Below are positions 12,801 to 25,789 of a stretch of 64,000 bases of DNA, one piece after another. The stretch's first letter is position 1. Each line of letters starts with the position of its first letter. The notes below the pieces were generated by a model. The model ran no database searches. It had not been told where the DNA came from and worked only from the letters and a program-made list of their open reading frames with translations. The stretch comes from Tribonema minus (lineage: Eukaryota > Sar > Xanthophyceae > Tribonematales > Tribonemataceae), in assembly GCA_017506865.1 (NCBI GenBank), contig JAFCMP010000028.1:62001-126000 (forward strand). The letters run 5' to 3'. The translations under genes and the position numbers were made by a program.

Positions 12801-15800
12801 CTATGTGACCAAGTGCATGCAGGCAAGACAGGACTGGGGTGGCCTTCTCATAGTTTATTCTGGTTGCTTACCGTATCATCCAGCAGTCGGAGCGTCGGAG
12901 CCGCTGTCGCCATTCAGTGCTGTTTGCAATTGCCACCCACTGCGCTCATTGAGACACGAATTGCGTTCAATCTCAAAATCTGCACGTGTGACTAGAGACA
13001 TGCTCGAATAGTTTTTGTTTATCAGGCTGCCTGCCTTTACTGTAGCGATGACTGCACCGTGCATCTGCACACAGATACTGAGGGGCATGCATGGTCTTTG
13101 TTGCAATGCGTGCATGCAGGCGGCAAAAGCGGAGGCAAAGCGTATCGAAGAAGAGAATGCCAAGGTGAGGCTGGCAGTTAGTTGACTTGTCCTCTCGTCT
13201 TCAGCTTTGAAGTTTACTGGGCAGCGCCTATGCCATTCTGTTTACCTCTCTACTGTTTGGGTTGCGCTTACACTAGGCTGGGGTATTGACGAGCTCAATG
13301 ATAACTTGAGCTCTTGAGATGAGTTCGTTCGATACAGGATGCGCTCACAATTGAGGTGGGGAATCTGCACTGCTTTGTACTGTAACTCTGTACTGTAACT
13401 CGTACTTCAACTCTAACTTTGCGCCGCCCAGGCCATGCAAGCTGATGCAGAACGCACATCGCAAGCGTGGTGAACTCTGTTGTACAGCACCTGTACCGGC
13501 TGTGTACCAAGTATTGACGGAAGTCTGCACGAATTTGTGCACAGCACATCGAAGCTGAAACACAGCGAGTGACAAAAGCTGAGGCCAAGGCCAAGGTATT
13601 GCCCTCTGTTGTACTGCACACATGCACATGCACTATTGTATTTTGACAGAAGTGTGCTCTTGTGTGTGCGCAATACAGGCGGTGGAAGCCGAAGCGAAGC
13701 GAGCAGCGGAAGCTGAGGCCAAGGCCAAGGCTGATGCGGAGGCAGCAAATGTGGCGGCGGCAGCATCTGCCGCTGCCGCCGCTCGGAAGGCCGCGGCAGA
13801 TGAGGAAGAGGAGGAGAGACAGGTGCAAAATTTTATTCACGAATTCATGTTGTTTGTTAATTCACTGTTCAGCATCAGCCGCCGCCGTCGCTTGGAAGGC
13901 TGCAGCAGATGAGGAAGAGGAGGAGAGACAGGTGCAACTGATTCATGAAGTCATGTTGTTCGTTATATCGTTGTGGTGGCACCAGCGGCCGCTGTTGTCG
14001 CTCACAAGACTGCGGCGGATGATGAAAAGCAAGTCCAGTTCTTGTTTTTCTGTTGACAAGAAATTGATCAGTCCATCGCCCACGAAAGTGGGGTACACGA
14101 ATCACCTTCATTAACAGGCCCCGGCGGGGAACGCGTGGCTCTTTGTGTTGGTGTCCACCAAGCTTTGCTACTTGTCGATAGTCATCGGCGTTGCATGAAC
14201 GCATTTGCAAGTGTTCACTTTCGTGAAAAGGCCAGGGCGCGCAAGGCGCGGCGCCCCACAGTGAAGTGAACATATTTTCTTCCCATTCATGAAATTCACA
14301 TGTTGCTCGTGAATGTTCATGTTCATGAACAGGCCAAGGCACGAAAGGCGCGGCACCCCACAGTGAAGTGAACATATTTTCTTCCCATTCATGTAATTCA
14401 CATGTTGCTTGTTCATGAACAGGCCAAGGCACGCAAGGCGCGGCGCCCCACAGTGATCGACATAGCGGAGTACAAGACGTTCAAGCAGAAGAAGGAAGCC
14501 TTCATGTCACTGCTAGCAGATGAGGAGGTAACCTCTGGCACCAAGTGGGCCGACATTGAAAAGGCCTGCGCTGAGGTGCGTTCACAACTTCAAAGCCAAC
14601 TTCAAGCACAAAGACCAGATGATGATGAACAGGCACAAGTGGGCCAACTTGAGAACGCCTAAGTGCTGGCGTGTGTGCTTGACTGAAACTTCAAAGTCAG
14701 CTTACATGAGTCATGTCAGAACCCCAGGTACCCACCCCTGGTTTTTTTCTTTCTTTCTTGCCAAGCGTTGGTGAGAAATGTGTCATTTCACGCTTGAACG
14801 TCATGTGCGTGCTGATCATCGTGCATGCATGATTAGCACCGCGTTCATGATTGAATTCATGCGACACCTGAATGAATTCATCCGACACCTGGCCTTGTTG
14901 CGGCCCTACAGGGAGAACGGCAGTACACACACACACTGGCACCGAGCACCAGAATCATGGTCATGGATGGATGTGTTGATGCGATGGCAGTACAGGGTCT
15001 GCAATGGCTAGTCTTGGCTGCCTTCGAGACTGGAGAGCGTCTAGACCCCTCCGAGTAAACAACACCAGTGGTCGCTTCTCAAGTAGTTTCACTGGGAAAA
15101 CCCTCTTTGCTGTTACTCTCTTTGGTAATGGTGAACATCCGGCTGCCAAAGAGTACCAGAAACAGAATTCCAGGACAGTGTTTATAAATGAATGCACCAG
15201 AAAACCCTCTTTACCAAGGCTGCACAGGACTTATGCTGGGCGGGTCTCAAGAAGGGAGTACAGCGCCAGACCGCTAACTGATTCATGCGCGAACGCACGC
15301 TCATAAACGCATTCATGAGTGAATAAATTCATTTGAAACTGGCGCACAACAGCGTTGTTCATTCATTTGGAAACTCTCTGTGCACAGGACCCGCGCTGGC
15401 TGGTGCTCAAGAAGGGAGAACGGCGCCAGACCGCCACTGAGTACCAGAACATGAGGCGTAAGGAGGAGGCAAAAGAAGAGCGAGCGCGTGCTAAGAAGGC
15501 CAAGGATGCATTCTTGAAGATGCTTGCCACCAACTTCAGCATCGACGGTAAGCAAATGCAGCGTTCTGGATGGTACAATGCCTTGCGAGTGAGAAACGGG
15601 TCGACCATGCCCTTAGGCTGTTGATGAAGGCTGTCAAAATATTCTCGAAGGTCCTCGCCACCAACTCCAGCATTGACGCTAAGCACGCGGCATCATTGAA
15701 TTGCAGTGCCCAGCCAGTACATCAGCCAAGACCTACCTGTTGCAGCGCTCAATCGCCGACCCTATACCTACCTGCTGTGAGTGCGGCAGTGCTCAGCTAG

Positions 15801-18800
15801 GTGCGCCACACCGGCCAAGCACACCTTGTTGTTCTAGCTCGCCGCCAACCTCAATGTTGATGTTGAGTGCTTTGGATCGGCACTTTTTTAGAGCCACGGT
15901 CTCCATCACGATTTGATGTGCTTGTGAGTCTTACTGCAGTGCTCAAATCTTTTCTCCTGCGCACCAAAAACAAGCGTCGCTGCAAGCAACACGCAGTTTT
16001 CTTTGCATTGGAAAACACATGGCTTACCTGTCATTATTGTTGTCGCGCATTTTGAGCTCTTTCTCAGGCAACACGCGTTGGACAGAGGCGAAGGACCTGC
16101 TCGCCTCAGACATCCGCTTTCAGAACGTGCAGGACGACAGAATCCGTGAGGAGATCTTCATGGAGTTCACAGAGGAGCTCAGGAAGAGGGACAGGTGTGT
16201 GTCTTCTGTGTAGTTCAAATTTGAATCACAGTTGGGTGTGTTGTGTTTGATGTACTTCAATAGAGTGAAGTATGCACGTGTGTAGTTTACGGGTAGGCAT
16301 GCATGGTGACAGGATCTCTCAATGGAGCTAGTCGAAGAGCTCGGAGGAAGCAGGCATGGTAACATTGGTGCACAAAGTTGAAATGTCGCCCACCTGCACT
16401 CGCTGCATGCACTTCTTGAAGTGTAAATGGTTGTGGTAGGAGTGTACTCAACACCGTGCGATCCGGTCCGCTGATCCATCACAGTTTAGCGGCGCTGAGA
16501 TGAGAGGACCCCACTGCCGCATCCCAAGAACTTGAAGTCTCTGCTCTTGGGCTCAACAGCTGCACCTGCTCCAAATCAGGGCCTCTGCTTGCTGGGCAGC
16601 ACGAGTTTGCCAAGCCGCAGCGCTTGGTTGATGCTGAAACCAAAGGCAGCAGTGTCTCCTGGCAATTAATTTATCACTGCCTCTTGCAGCATCGAGGCAC
16701 CGTCATCATCGTCATCACCATGTACGCTGACGCTCGCTAGCTGCCAATCCTGACCCATTTCACGAAGAGGAGTCAAAGTGGTTAGGGTTAGGGGGGTTCA
16801 GTTTAACGGGTAGGGGGAGGCATGGCAATTTCGTCATTATCATTATTCGTGATGATGGCTCACTGCTTACCTCAACCCTACTGCAGGGAGGAGGAGTCAA
16901 AGCGCCGCAAGCAGGCACTGGCGTCATGCAGCAATAACTTCACATTGACTGACACTGTTATGGCATTGCCATCATTTGGCACTTGCGGCTAAGCATCCCT
17001 TGTCATCTAAAGCTCTACGATCTTTTGATTCGTTGTCATTTATCACCACTTGTGCTGACGATGGTTCGCTGCTTATTTTAACACAACTGCAGGGAGGAGG
17101 AGTCAAAGCGACGCAAGCAGGCTCTGGCGGCATACGCGGAACTTGTGGCAGGTGCCAACCAGGCTGGCCTAAACATCACCCACACCACCAAGTGGAGCGA
17201 GGTGTCCATGGCATTGGCGGACATGGCTGCTCCTGACCCACTCCTATCAGGTACGTATGTATATACGGACTGCACTTGAACTTGAAGTTTAGAAGTAGAA
17301 GTACGTAGTACGTAATGTAGACCCCCTTGTCATTCAATTTGCGGGCGGACATGGCGGCTCCTGACCCACTCCTATCAGGGTTGTACGTATAGTGTAACTT
17401 TACTTCTCTACGTACGAAATGACGGCCTGACCCATTCCCATCAAGTGTGTTTGTGTAACACTATGTTGTTTTTGTATATATACTTTGTAGTATGGCACTG
17501 GTGGACAAAGTCGGGTCCTGACCCACTCCCTCGGATGTATACCATGTACCTCACCTTGCATTTCCGATTGTCACCACCGTGAATTAGTGATAACGGAGAC
17601 AGAGAAGCGTCGCATCTTCAACTTCCTCCAACCCAACTTCAACTTTTTCCCCAATCACTGCGAAACAGTCATCACAGAAACGGAAAAGCGCGGCATCTTC
17701 CAGGAGCACGTCACCAAGCTGCTGAGCGAAGAGGAAGAGAAGCGCGTCAGGGAGCGAGAGGAGAGGCGCAGGGAGGATGCGCGCAATCGCAAGGCGTTTG
17801 AGGCGTTCCTCCGCGCGAAGCTCGATGCGGGCGGTATCACCGCTGACACCAAGTGGAAGGACCTGCGCGCGGTGAGTTGAAGTTATGACACGTGTGTTGG
17901 TGAAGTTCACATTGTGGATGCTGCGTGTAGTCCCTCTTTTGAAGAGGCGCAGGGAGACATGCGTGCGATCGCAAGGCCTTCGAGGCATCTTTCTGCGCTA
18001 AGCTCGATGCGGGCGGCATCACTGCTGACACCAAGTGGAAGGACCTGCGCGCGGTTAGTTGAAGTGAGGGCAGCACGAGCACGAATACGAGGCCATGCCA
18101 CCCCACCAGTCAGCGCGTATCATTGATGTTTCTTCTTGGTGTACGATTTCATCTTTAATTGATACTATATACTGCTGACGTAGTCTACCCAACCGCCATT
18201 CTCCCGTGCAGGAAATTGAACATGAGCCTGAATATAAACAAGGCCATGAGAGGCAGGGCTCCACCAATCGGCGCGTATCGTTGATGTTTCTACTTGTCAT
18301 ATATGTTCTTGTCTTTATTCAATACTATCTCTCGCTCACCGAGTCTACCCCATTTCCATTTTAAAATTTTCCCATGCAGGAAATTGAACACGAGCCTGAA
18401 TACGAGGCCATGGAGAGGCAGGGTCCCACCAGCCAGCGCGACGTATTTGACGTCATTGTGGATGAGCTTAGGCGGCAGTTTCGCGATGACAGGCGACTCA
18501 TGGAGGATCTCGCGCGCGAGGCCAAGTTTGCAGTCACGCCAGAGACCACGCAGGATCAGTTCATGGTGAGATCACATTTTTTCTGGTGTTGGTTACCATA
18601 CAAATGCGTATCCAACACAGACCGTACTAAAGGGACCTTGCATAGTCTATTGCTCTTGGCCAGAGACCACGCAGGAGCTGTTCACGGTGAGGCAACTGTT
18701 TTTCTCATGTTGGATAACATCCCATTACATACCAGCAGGATCAGTTCGTGGCAAGACAACTGTTTGCCTGGTGTTGGGTAACGTAATAATACGTACTAAC

Positions 18801-21800
18801 ACAGACCGTAACCATAGGGGCCTTGTGTAGTCTGTCCCTCTGGTGCAATTGTACACGTTGCCGCAGCCCTGTGAAACATAGATGTAAACGACAGTACATT
18901 GCTCCTGCAAGCCTGCCACATGGCACCTGTTCACTGCTTGCAGCCAGTTGCCATACAACCATATAACCAACCCTCAGCATTTGCATATGTTGAGTGTATC
19001 CGGTGACTGACCATACATGACATGCCACAAATTTTCATGTGTTTGATGTTCTTCGTGCAACTGAGTTCTGGTGACGCAATCCCCTCACCGCAGGACATTC
19101 TTGTGGCGACAGAGTGGAAGCTGATCTGCGACAAGCACCCGCGCCTCAAGGCACTGGAGGAAGCGCACCGCGAAAAACTCCAGGCCAGAGAGGCTGCCAA
19201 AGCGGAGGCGGGCATTGAAAACGGCGACGCTGCGGAGAATGGAGATGAGAATGGGGAGAATGGGGATAGCGAATATGAGGTTGCCATGCGTGACGCGCCG
19301 GCGCGACGCATGCAGGAGATGGCCACGAAGCGGCGCGTCAACGTGGAGCTCACCTTCAAGGCGCTCATGGAGAGGGCCATCGTGGCGAGGTGCGTCACAC
19401 TTGAAGATATATATACAACAGTTTGCATTACCCTAGGCGCATTCGCTAGGCGCGTCACATGTCAAGTTGCGCGTGAATGTGGAGTTGACAAGGCTCATGG
19501 AGAGGGCCATCGTGGCCAGGTGCGTTGCGTCATACTTGAAGTTACATGTGAAGTTTTGCTGGGCGCTTTACATTTGAAGTTGTATGTAAACAAGGAGCTG
19601 ACGTACAAGGCGCTCATAGAGCAGGCTGTCATCGCCTGGTGCGTCACACTTGAAGTATACTCCAGTTAAGGGGTCGGCTGCCACTCCGCTTCTTTCTGCG
19701 CAGTTTCTCCTGTGCAGGACAGAGCACAAGGGTGCAAGCGCGTGCGTCTGCAATGTGTGCTTTGGGACGGCAAGTCACACGCCTTCAAATTTCAAATCTA
19801 GCATTTAGTTCACATTGGCGCGCTCCTCATGCCTCCTTTGCAGGAAGGAGCAAGAGCGCAAGCGTGCACGCCTTGAAAAAGACTTCAGGGAGCTGCTGCT
19901 GGAGTGCTTCTACCGCAGCGACCACGTAACTGCCACCTGGGAAACGGCGCGCACCAAACTGCAGAAGCGGGGTCCCACAGGTATGTATGTATGCAATATG
20001 CTGTCTTGTTGCCTGCTTTCGTAGTGATGGCAGGCATGTGATGCATGGTGCAGATGGTGGGCAGTTGAGCACTGCAACACAGGTGCTGTGGAGCGCTGCT
20101 GCTGAGTGCTTACGTCACCTACAGTGGGGTGTAGCCAACTGCTGCAGTGGCCCCACACATGTGCGCCAGCTACAGGACTGTTTATGCAAATACGACGATC
20201 GTTGGTCAACGCATGCAGCGAACTGCAGCAGCAGGGTCCTAATCGCATATGGCAGCGAACCTCTTGGTGAACACAGTGATCTTTGGCCTGTGCAGTAGTT
20301 AAGATGATGTGGGTTAGAGGTTGGGTTGAGGTCAGGACTAGGCTATCTATCATCCTAAGCACGTGTGAATGTGCTTGTCTAGGAAACACACAGCGCGCGT
20401 GGTGTTGGCATTCTCGAGTGCGCTTTAGTTGACATTCCCATCTAGCGTTTGCCCTTCCACTCAGTGTTTGCTGGTCACAGCGCACTGTTTCAGTGACACT
20501 ATGCACCGTGGATTGGCACCTCAACAGTGCACTGGGTGCGCATGAATCATATCCGGCTTGTCACATTTGAAGATGGGATGGAGCGTCACATGCCCTTGCA
20601 CTTGATGTTTGATGGATGCAGGTGTGCTGGAACTTCCTGAGGATGCTCAGCAGGTTCTGTTTGAAGAACACATGATCAAGCTCAGGGAGGCCATGGCAGA
20701 GAGGGTAAGTGTGTTGCCACTTGTATGATGGGAAAAAACACTGTTTGATGCTTGAGAGCAAAGTGATCATTGTGGTACTTAATTATGTTGCCATGTGTAT
20801 GATGAGAAGAAAAAAACACTTTGTCGCTGCTTGAGAGTTAGTCATTGATGTGGTATTTCAGATGCACATGTGCAGATGCACCCTGCGAAGCACGGGGAGG
20901 CCAAATGTTGTCGTTAGTGTGGTAAGATTGTGTGTTTGTTTGCGTGTTGCGTGTGTTTGGTCAGTGTGTTGACTGCAGCTCCAGCCGCTAACCATGATAT
21001 TCATCAAGCGAGTTTTCCTATCGCTGCAGCTGACGGTCGCAGCCTTGCGCCCAGGTGCGCATTGTTGTGACGCTCATTTCCTGTCACAAGACTGATAGTT
21101 GCCACCTCCACCAGTGCACTGCGGCTGCTGCATACTGCGGTGGCAGTTCAGGCAGGAGTTAGTGTTAAGGGTTTAAGTGCAGCAGGGTATTGCGGAAATC
21201 AATGCGGAGCGCGACGCAAGGCGCGTCACTGTTTGAAGTATGTTGCCCCCCCCTACCTCAGCATGTTTGCAATGACGGCAAGTGATAACTGTTTAAAGTG
21301 TGTTGCCCCCCCCCCCCCCCCCCCCCCCCATCTTAGTACAGTACAGTACAGCATGCATGCAATGGCGTAACTGATGATGACCCCCTGCCACTGCGTCTCA
21401 GGCGGAGAGGCAGGAGAAGCTCAAGGCAGAGCGTGAGGCGAGGCGAGAGGCAGCCAAGGTAGCAGCCAGGGAGGATGGGGAGCTTGCCGCTGCAGAGGAT
21501 GAGAAGCGAGCACAAGAAGGTCAGACACATGAACCAACACACGGCAGTGATGATTTAAATGACAAACCTAATCAGTTCCGAGCGCATGCTGTGAGGGGAG
21601 ACAATGATCATAAGGACCTCACAGGTCGGCAACGTATAAGCTGCTGCAGAGCGGAAGAGTGTGTCATCTGGTGGCAGAGGACAGAATAGTGCACAAGTAG
21701 GTCAGAAAGAGAACCACCATGTGTCTTCCAACATGGCAATTCGAAATATTCAATGATGCCATGATGATCATGTACTCCATCTAGTCTAAGGCCAGGAAAA

Positions 21801-23933
21801 TGAATACAGTGCTCTGATGGAATCGAATGCATTCTGATCAATTGCCATTGAATGCGTTCTGATCACCACGCAAGCGTGTGAGGTGAGCTGAAAATCGTTG
21901 AGCAAAATGAGTTGAGCACTGACTGAGCCCCTGCACTCGTCCCGCCTACCGCTTGTTTTGTGACGACACAGTGCGAATGCTGCCGTGGCCGTGACCACGA
22001 CTGCAGCAAGCCTCTTTGTCTCATCCCAATGGATGAACACCAACTTCAAATACCTGTCTTATGCACCGTGTACCAAGCGTTGCGCTCATTTGGCGTCCCC
22101 CTCCCTCAATTACAGAGCGCCGCCGCGGGCGCGAGCGCGAGCGCAGCCGCTCGGCCAGCCGTTCGCGCAGCCGCTCTCGCGCAGCAGCGAGCAGCAGGTC
22201 TCGCTCCAGCAGCAGGGGCAGCGGCAAGCGCGCATCCAAGCGACACGCCGCCGCACCGCGCCGTTCTTCGCGCAGCCGCAGCGAGAGCCGCAGGCAAGTG
22301 GAGGAGCCCGAAGGGTGAGGAATGAGAGTTAGGAGTATGTGGGGTTGGGGTTTGGGTACTGACTGGGGATAAGGTAGGCCGTGCGCAGCCGCAGCGAGAG
22401 TCGCAGGCAAGTGGAGGAGCCTGATGGGTGAGCGTGAGAGGCAGGTTCAGGTGTGACGGCTAGGGCAGGGGTTGTTGGAGCTTGAAGGATAAGGGTGAGA
22501 GGCAGGTTTAGATGCTAGGGCTAGGGTTGGGGTGTGGGGTTAGGCAGTGAGAGCTGCAGGTGTGTGCCGTGTTGGACGAGGGTACTAGCTAGGGTTAAGC
22601 TAGGTCGCGCAGCCGCAGCGAGAGCTGCAGACAGGAGTTGGAGCTTAAAGGGCAAGGGTGAGAGATACAATGCGGTGCTAGGGCTAGTGTCGCAGACACA
22701 GCTCTTTCGGTTGTGATGCTGCATCCGCCACATTTTGCTACACATTGATGCTGAAGGTATGTCGTGCAGCTTAGCCATTGTGCCTGTGCATTTGGTTGCT
22801 AGGTCAAGGCAGTATTTGTATTCAACAGTGCTCTGCACCCGCCAGGTGCGCTTGACTTCTGATGTGTCGTCTGCCTGGGTGCCACAACTGACTATCCACC
22901 TTAAAGTACTCCCTGCGTCTCTTCCGGTCAATGCACTACCAGTATATGGTTCTTCTACTTTGCTACTGCATGGCTGCAACAACTCCAATCATCTTATTAA
23001 TGCTTTCCTTTGTGGCCATCAATTACTCTACTCCGCTAGTCTATTGCCACAACCGCTCTAATACTTGTATTGATGCTTTTCCATGTGGCCTTTCGTGGTG
23101 CTGCAGCCGCCACCGCAAGTCCTCGCGCAAGTCCTCCAAGCACAAGCGCAAGAAGCACAGCAAACACAGCAAGCACTCGCGAAGGTGGGTCAAATGCCCT
23201 GTTGAAAATCGAGTCTTTGACCTTTCTGCTATAACATGTGCGCTGATAGTGCAGCACCTGTTGGTAAAACTGTCACTTTGTATATGTTTTGCCCTTTGTG
23301 TGGTTGCCTGCATTTCAGATGGCACACAATCGTTCTGGCCCCAGCAAATTGACCATACTTGAAGTGAAGGTCCAGATGATCTTATACTCCATTTACAGTA
23401 GTAATTGTTGATTGCATGCTGAGTCCCACACTCTGTCTGCTCACTGCGGCCACAGCTTGTAGTGCCACTCCCCTTGCAAAATGAAGGAAGTGCTTGTGCA
23501 GGCAAGACGGTGTGTAGTGCAATGACATGCCCCCCATCCTCAAACACTGATGTCAGGTGCTGCTCTCTGCGAATGCATGTAGCGCTCGCAAAACACACAG
23601 TCCAACGATTGCATGCGCCGTTTGCCATGTATATACTCCGAAGTATATGCCTACATACCCCCACTATTACCCACAAAATGCCAGATGCTGAGCGCTGCCA
23701 CCGTTGCTCACTGCCACCACAGCCGCTCGGGCTCGCGCCCCCGCCGCTCATCCAAGAAGGCCCGCACGCACTCCCTGGAGGAAGAAGAGGGGGAGATCAA
23801 GCCCGCTCTCGAGGTGGCGGTGGCGCGTGCGCAAGCCCTGGCAGCAGCGCTCACTAGCGGCAAGGGCGCTGCTGAGCCGCCGCGCGATGCCGCACCCCCG
23901 GATTCGCCCCTAGGGAGCGATGACAAGTGGTAG
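9803..23933 (+). CDS. PRPF40: PRP40-type pre-mRNA splicing factor (two WW, about six FF domains)
   Basis: PRP40 proteins are U1 snRNP-associated and bridge the 5' splice site and branch point: WW domains bind Pro-rich splicing factor 1, FF domains bind U1 and polymerase partners. I recognise 19 exons: 9803-10088, 11443-11642, 12060-12572, 13120-13164, 13545-13595, 13679-13822, 14423-14575, 15388-15547, 16068-16194, 17093-17250, 17669-17871, 18380-18565, 19094-19389, 19844-19980, 20622-20704, 21402-21519, 22116-22314, 23107-23184, 23723-23933. Phases agree throughout, giving 1115 aa without the missing start exon. Order: RGG-rich start with MVLPAWMT; Pro/Met/Gln-rich segment; WW1 near residues 145-172 (CDWSEHKAPDGRSYYYNK; second Trp replaced by Tyr); long Ala/Pro linker; WW2 near 300-327 (CKWKEYDHNGKKYYSDGKTS, then LWEKP); charged helix; FF domains from about 437 to 912; acidic insert; RS repeats and a Lys/His-rich stretch; acidic end stopping at DDKW. 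Small exons could have been missed. Confidence 0.92.
10060..10412 (+). repeat. four copies of the PRP40 exon-1 donor junction
   Basis: The exon end and donor (GCGCCGCCGATGCTGCAGCA, CCAC, CTAG|GTGAGCAGTGC) recur at about 10190-10240, 10291-10335 and 10366-10410 with only a few changes. Between them sits a shorter repeat of about 16 bp with core TCTAGGGCTAGTGTAT (10098-10160). The copies still carry CTAGGTGAGC or TCGGTGAGC, so they could be used as alternative donors if paired with an acceptor. Confidence 0.9.
13776..14035 (+). repeat. three copies of the PRP40 exon-6 donor junction
   Basis: The end of the Glu-rich exon (GCGGCAGATGAGGAAGAGGA, then GGAGAGACAG|GTGCAA) is followed by a second copy at about 13878-13970 that keeps GAGAGACAG|GTGCAA and the same downstream intron words (ATTCATGAA.TCATGTTGTT). 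A third, more decayed copy is at about 13985-14035 without a donor. Confidence 0.88.
14218..14450 (+). repeat. three copies of the PRP40 exon-7 acceptor junction
   Basis: Two upstream copies (about 14218-14310 and 14311-14410) match the real acceptor and exon start at 14411-14452 (GTTCATGAACAG|GCCAAGGCACGC). The second copy keeps a normal CATGAACAG acceptor. In both copies the exon text runs into CCACAGTGA and then the intron word AGTGAACATATTTTC, marking the duplication breakpoint. Confidence 0.9.
15215..15885 (+). repeat. copies of both ends of PRP40 exon 8
   Basis: Upstream of the exon, about 15218-15282 copies its acceptor and first 45 nt (CTGCACAG|GACTTATGCTGG, TCAAGAAGGGAGTACAGCGC), with a stop soon after. 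Downstream, about 15625-15690 and 15835-15880 copy its end (GCCACCAACTCCAGCATTGA, CGCTAAGC and a weaker version). So one exon has acceptor copies before it and donor copies after it. Confidence 0.82.
16845..17535 (+). repeat. acceptor and donor copies around PRP40 exon 10
   Basis: The exon acceptor (ACTGCAG|GGAGGAGGAGTCAAAGCG) has an upstream copy at about 16845-16930, including the preceding GATGATGGCTCACTGCTTA. The exon end (GCTCCTGACCCACTCCTATC, AG|GTACGTATGT) is copied at about 17347-17392, 17424-17452 and 17514-17540, progressively shorter and without intact donors. Confidence 0.85.
17583..18064 (+). repeat. copies of both ends of PRP40 exon 11
   Basis: An acceptor-side copy at about 17585-17668 (TGATAACGGAGACAGAGAAG) precedes the real exon. 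A long donor-side copy at about 17935-18064 repeats the last 100 or so nt of the exon, including GCTGACACCAAGTGGAAGGA and CCTGCGCGCGGTTAGTTGAA. The donor GTGAGT has become GTTAGT in the copy. Confidence 0.88.
18115..18765 (+). repeat. copies of both ends of PRP40 exon 12
   Basis: About 18115-18285 duplicates the intron end and exon start: TTGATGTTTCTTCTTG, a pyrimidine tract, TGCAG|GAAATTGAACATGAGCC, then GGCCATGAGAGGCAGGG. The copy loses the frame after about 50 nt. After the exon, about 18660-18695 (CCAGAGACCACGCAGGAGCT, GTTCACGGTGAG) and about 18737-18760 (AGGATCAGTTCGTGGCAAGA) copy its end. Flanking intron words, such as AACACAGACCGTA, are repeated with them. Confidence 0.87.
19335..19665 (+). 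repeat. three copies of the PRP40 exon-13 donor junction
   Basis: The exon end (AAGGCGCTCATGGAGAGGGC, CATCGTGGCGAG|GTGCGTCACACTTGAA) is repeated at about 19478-19540 and about 19585-19655. Both keep a GTGCGT donor. The intron word CACACTTGAAG.ATA follows each. Confidence 0.9.
21306..21330. repeat. poly-C tract
   Basis: An uninterrupted run of about 24 C residues in PRP40 intron 15. A related shorter run precedes it at about 21245-21253, in another decayed tandem unit that shares GTTTGAAGTATGTTGCCCCC. Confidence 0.9.
22265..22660 (+). repeat. copies of the RS-exon donor junction in PRP40 intron 17
   Basis: The end of the Arg/Ser exon (CGCAGCCGCAGCGAGAGCCG, CAGGCAAGTGGAGGAGCCCG, AAGG|GTGAGG) is repeated at about 22382-22438 (keeps GATGGGTGAGCG) and about 22605-22660 (decayed). 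The intervening intron words (GGGGTTAGG, GGCAGGTT.AG) are repeated too. Confidence 0.85.
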
Positions 23934-25570
23934 CGCTCCGCCTGCGCATGTGGTGTGGGTGGCGGCGATTGTGGCGTTGAGCACTGCTGCGGTGTGTTGT
24001 CGATGGCGGTGTGGGACGTGGGTGTGTGGTGGGGATCTCATGTGCTGCGCCACGCGCGTTCACGGCACAGAGAAAGCCTCGCAGTTGCCGCTGCGGCGCT
24101 GCAATAATTAAAACACAGTCAGACCGTGCCGGCTTGTGTGGGCCATGTGTTCTGTTGCCTGGCGGTGCCCTGTGCTGTAACACCAATGTGCTCTGAGCAA
24201 AAGCTGTGTGCCAAGCACGGAAGCTGCTGTGCTATCTTGTCAGCAGCGCCAGCCGCCTGCATTCAGCTCGGATGAAATCATGTAGCGTTGAATGGTGCAG
24301 TACCTATACGTAAGCGCAGTGCGTCGGGGCGCCCAACATCATTTTTTTCAACAAAACTGCTCAAAAAAAAGTTCAACATCAACAACTTGAGTTCTGGAAA
24401 CCCGAAGCAATGTGCAGAAGCTCGCCTCTGCACCAGAAGAGCTTTGACAGCAATGTAACAGGGCACGATCTACCACCAGCGATAATAGCAGAGTACAATG
24501 ATGCCTTGGGCTGCTTAGTTGCCTCTCTAGAGATCTTCTGCAGGCGCGAAACTCGCAACTTCGGCAGGTGCCAACCCTACCCCAGCGCTGACGGGCTCGC
24601 ATGTGTTTGCCACTCAGGTGAGCTTAGACCGCACTGCTATCTAGCATGCGATCAGCCGGATTGTGTCTCGGTGTCTGGTGCGTACTGAACATGCCGCAAG
24701 TCAGTGAAGCAGCTTTCGCCCAGAGGTCGGAACAAAAGAGACATTCCTCACTTGCAACAACTGTCGACGAGCCGCTGCGTTTTGCAGTGCTTAGAGAACG
24801 CTGTTTGAAGACAATTTCATCAATAACAAGCATTCTACGTGCGTTTTGGCTGCATTCACAGCTGTATGACTACAGATCCATGAGTTCTTCAGACTTCTGG
24901 CAACTGATGACACCAGGTACGCTGACATCCAGTCAAGCCCTAACCGAAACCTAACTGCTATGTACATCTGCGCCCCACGTACGCACCATTGAAGCAGCCC
25001 AGAAGCTGGGGATGATGGCGGATGTGTATGTTTTCATTTGCAGCGCCACCAGTCGCGTTAACTTGTGAAGACTTGATGTCTGTACATGGTGCCTGAGACC
25101 CACATGTGTTCTCCTTAATGTAGAAAAATTGTCAAGTATACTCGATCTGCAATGCTGTTATTCGGGAGTACTCATGGACACTCTGCTGCCATGCAGTTGC
25201 AGTTGACACACCCTTGAAGAGTGCATCAGCAGCTTTGTCAAAAGCTGCACCTCAACTTGAAGGTGGCTCTGACTTAACATAACCACATATGGCAGTTTAA
25301 GCTTTAAGGATCACACCTGACATTGGTCTGTCCAGTATGGCTTTTGTGGCTCAGGTGCATAACCGCAGCGCATGCACTGAAGTTTGATTGTGTCGGCGCA
25401 CACCAGACGCACTGTACTCGTCCAGTGTCATCTATACTTTGCAATTTGAGGGTGTCAGTGGCACACTTGCTAGATTCTTTTACGCTGTCCCCATTGACTC
25501 TTTGGATGCGGCGGGTATGCCGATTCCCCGCATCACATTGTGAGGCACCAAATTTGTACTTCGAAGTATG

Positions 25571-25789
25571 CATGCCTTGAAGAACTATACCCATGTTTAT
25601 CCCCGCAACATGCGAAGGTGCGTCGGCTGCCAGCACGCCTGCTGCCGAAACGGCACGCGGGACGCATCATTCAACACCGTCTTCTGCAACAAGGACGCAA
25701 CGCTGTCCGGCAGCGCATGCTTTGCACCCCACAAATACTGCTTGGCGGACACTAAGGGAAGGCCCAAGAACACCGCCTGCACATCGTGA
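25571..25789 (+). other. Cys-rich ORF fragment, unrecognised
   Basis: This 73-codon reading frame starts at ATG 25571 and contains ten Cys in its last 60 residues (CVGCQHACCR, FCNKDATL, ACFAPHKYCLAD), a spacing that suggests a small disulfide- or metal-stabilised domain. There is no clear signal peptide and no neighbouring gene. It could equally be one exon of an unrecognised gene or chance. Confidence 0.25.

Noticed and set aside
13338..13356. An 18-nt mini-exon (TACAG|GATGCGCTCACAATTGAG|GTGGGG) in the PRP40-like gene
   Set aside because: The splice signals are acceptable and it keeps phase, but nothing in the family supports these six residues, so it was left out of the exon list.
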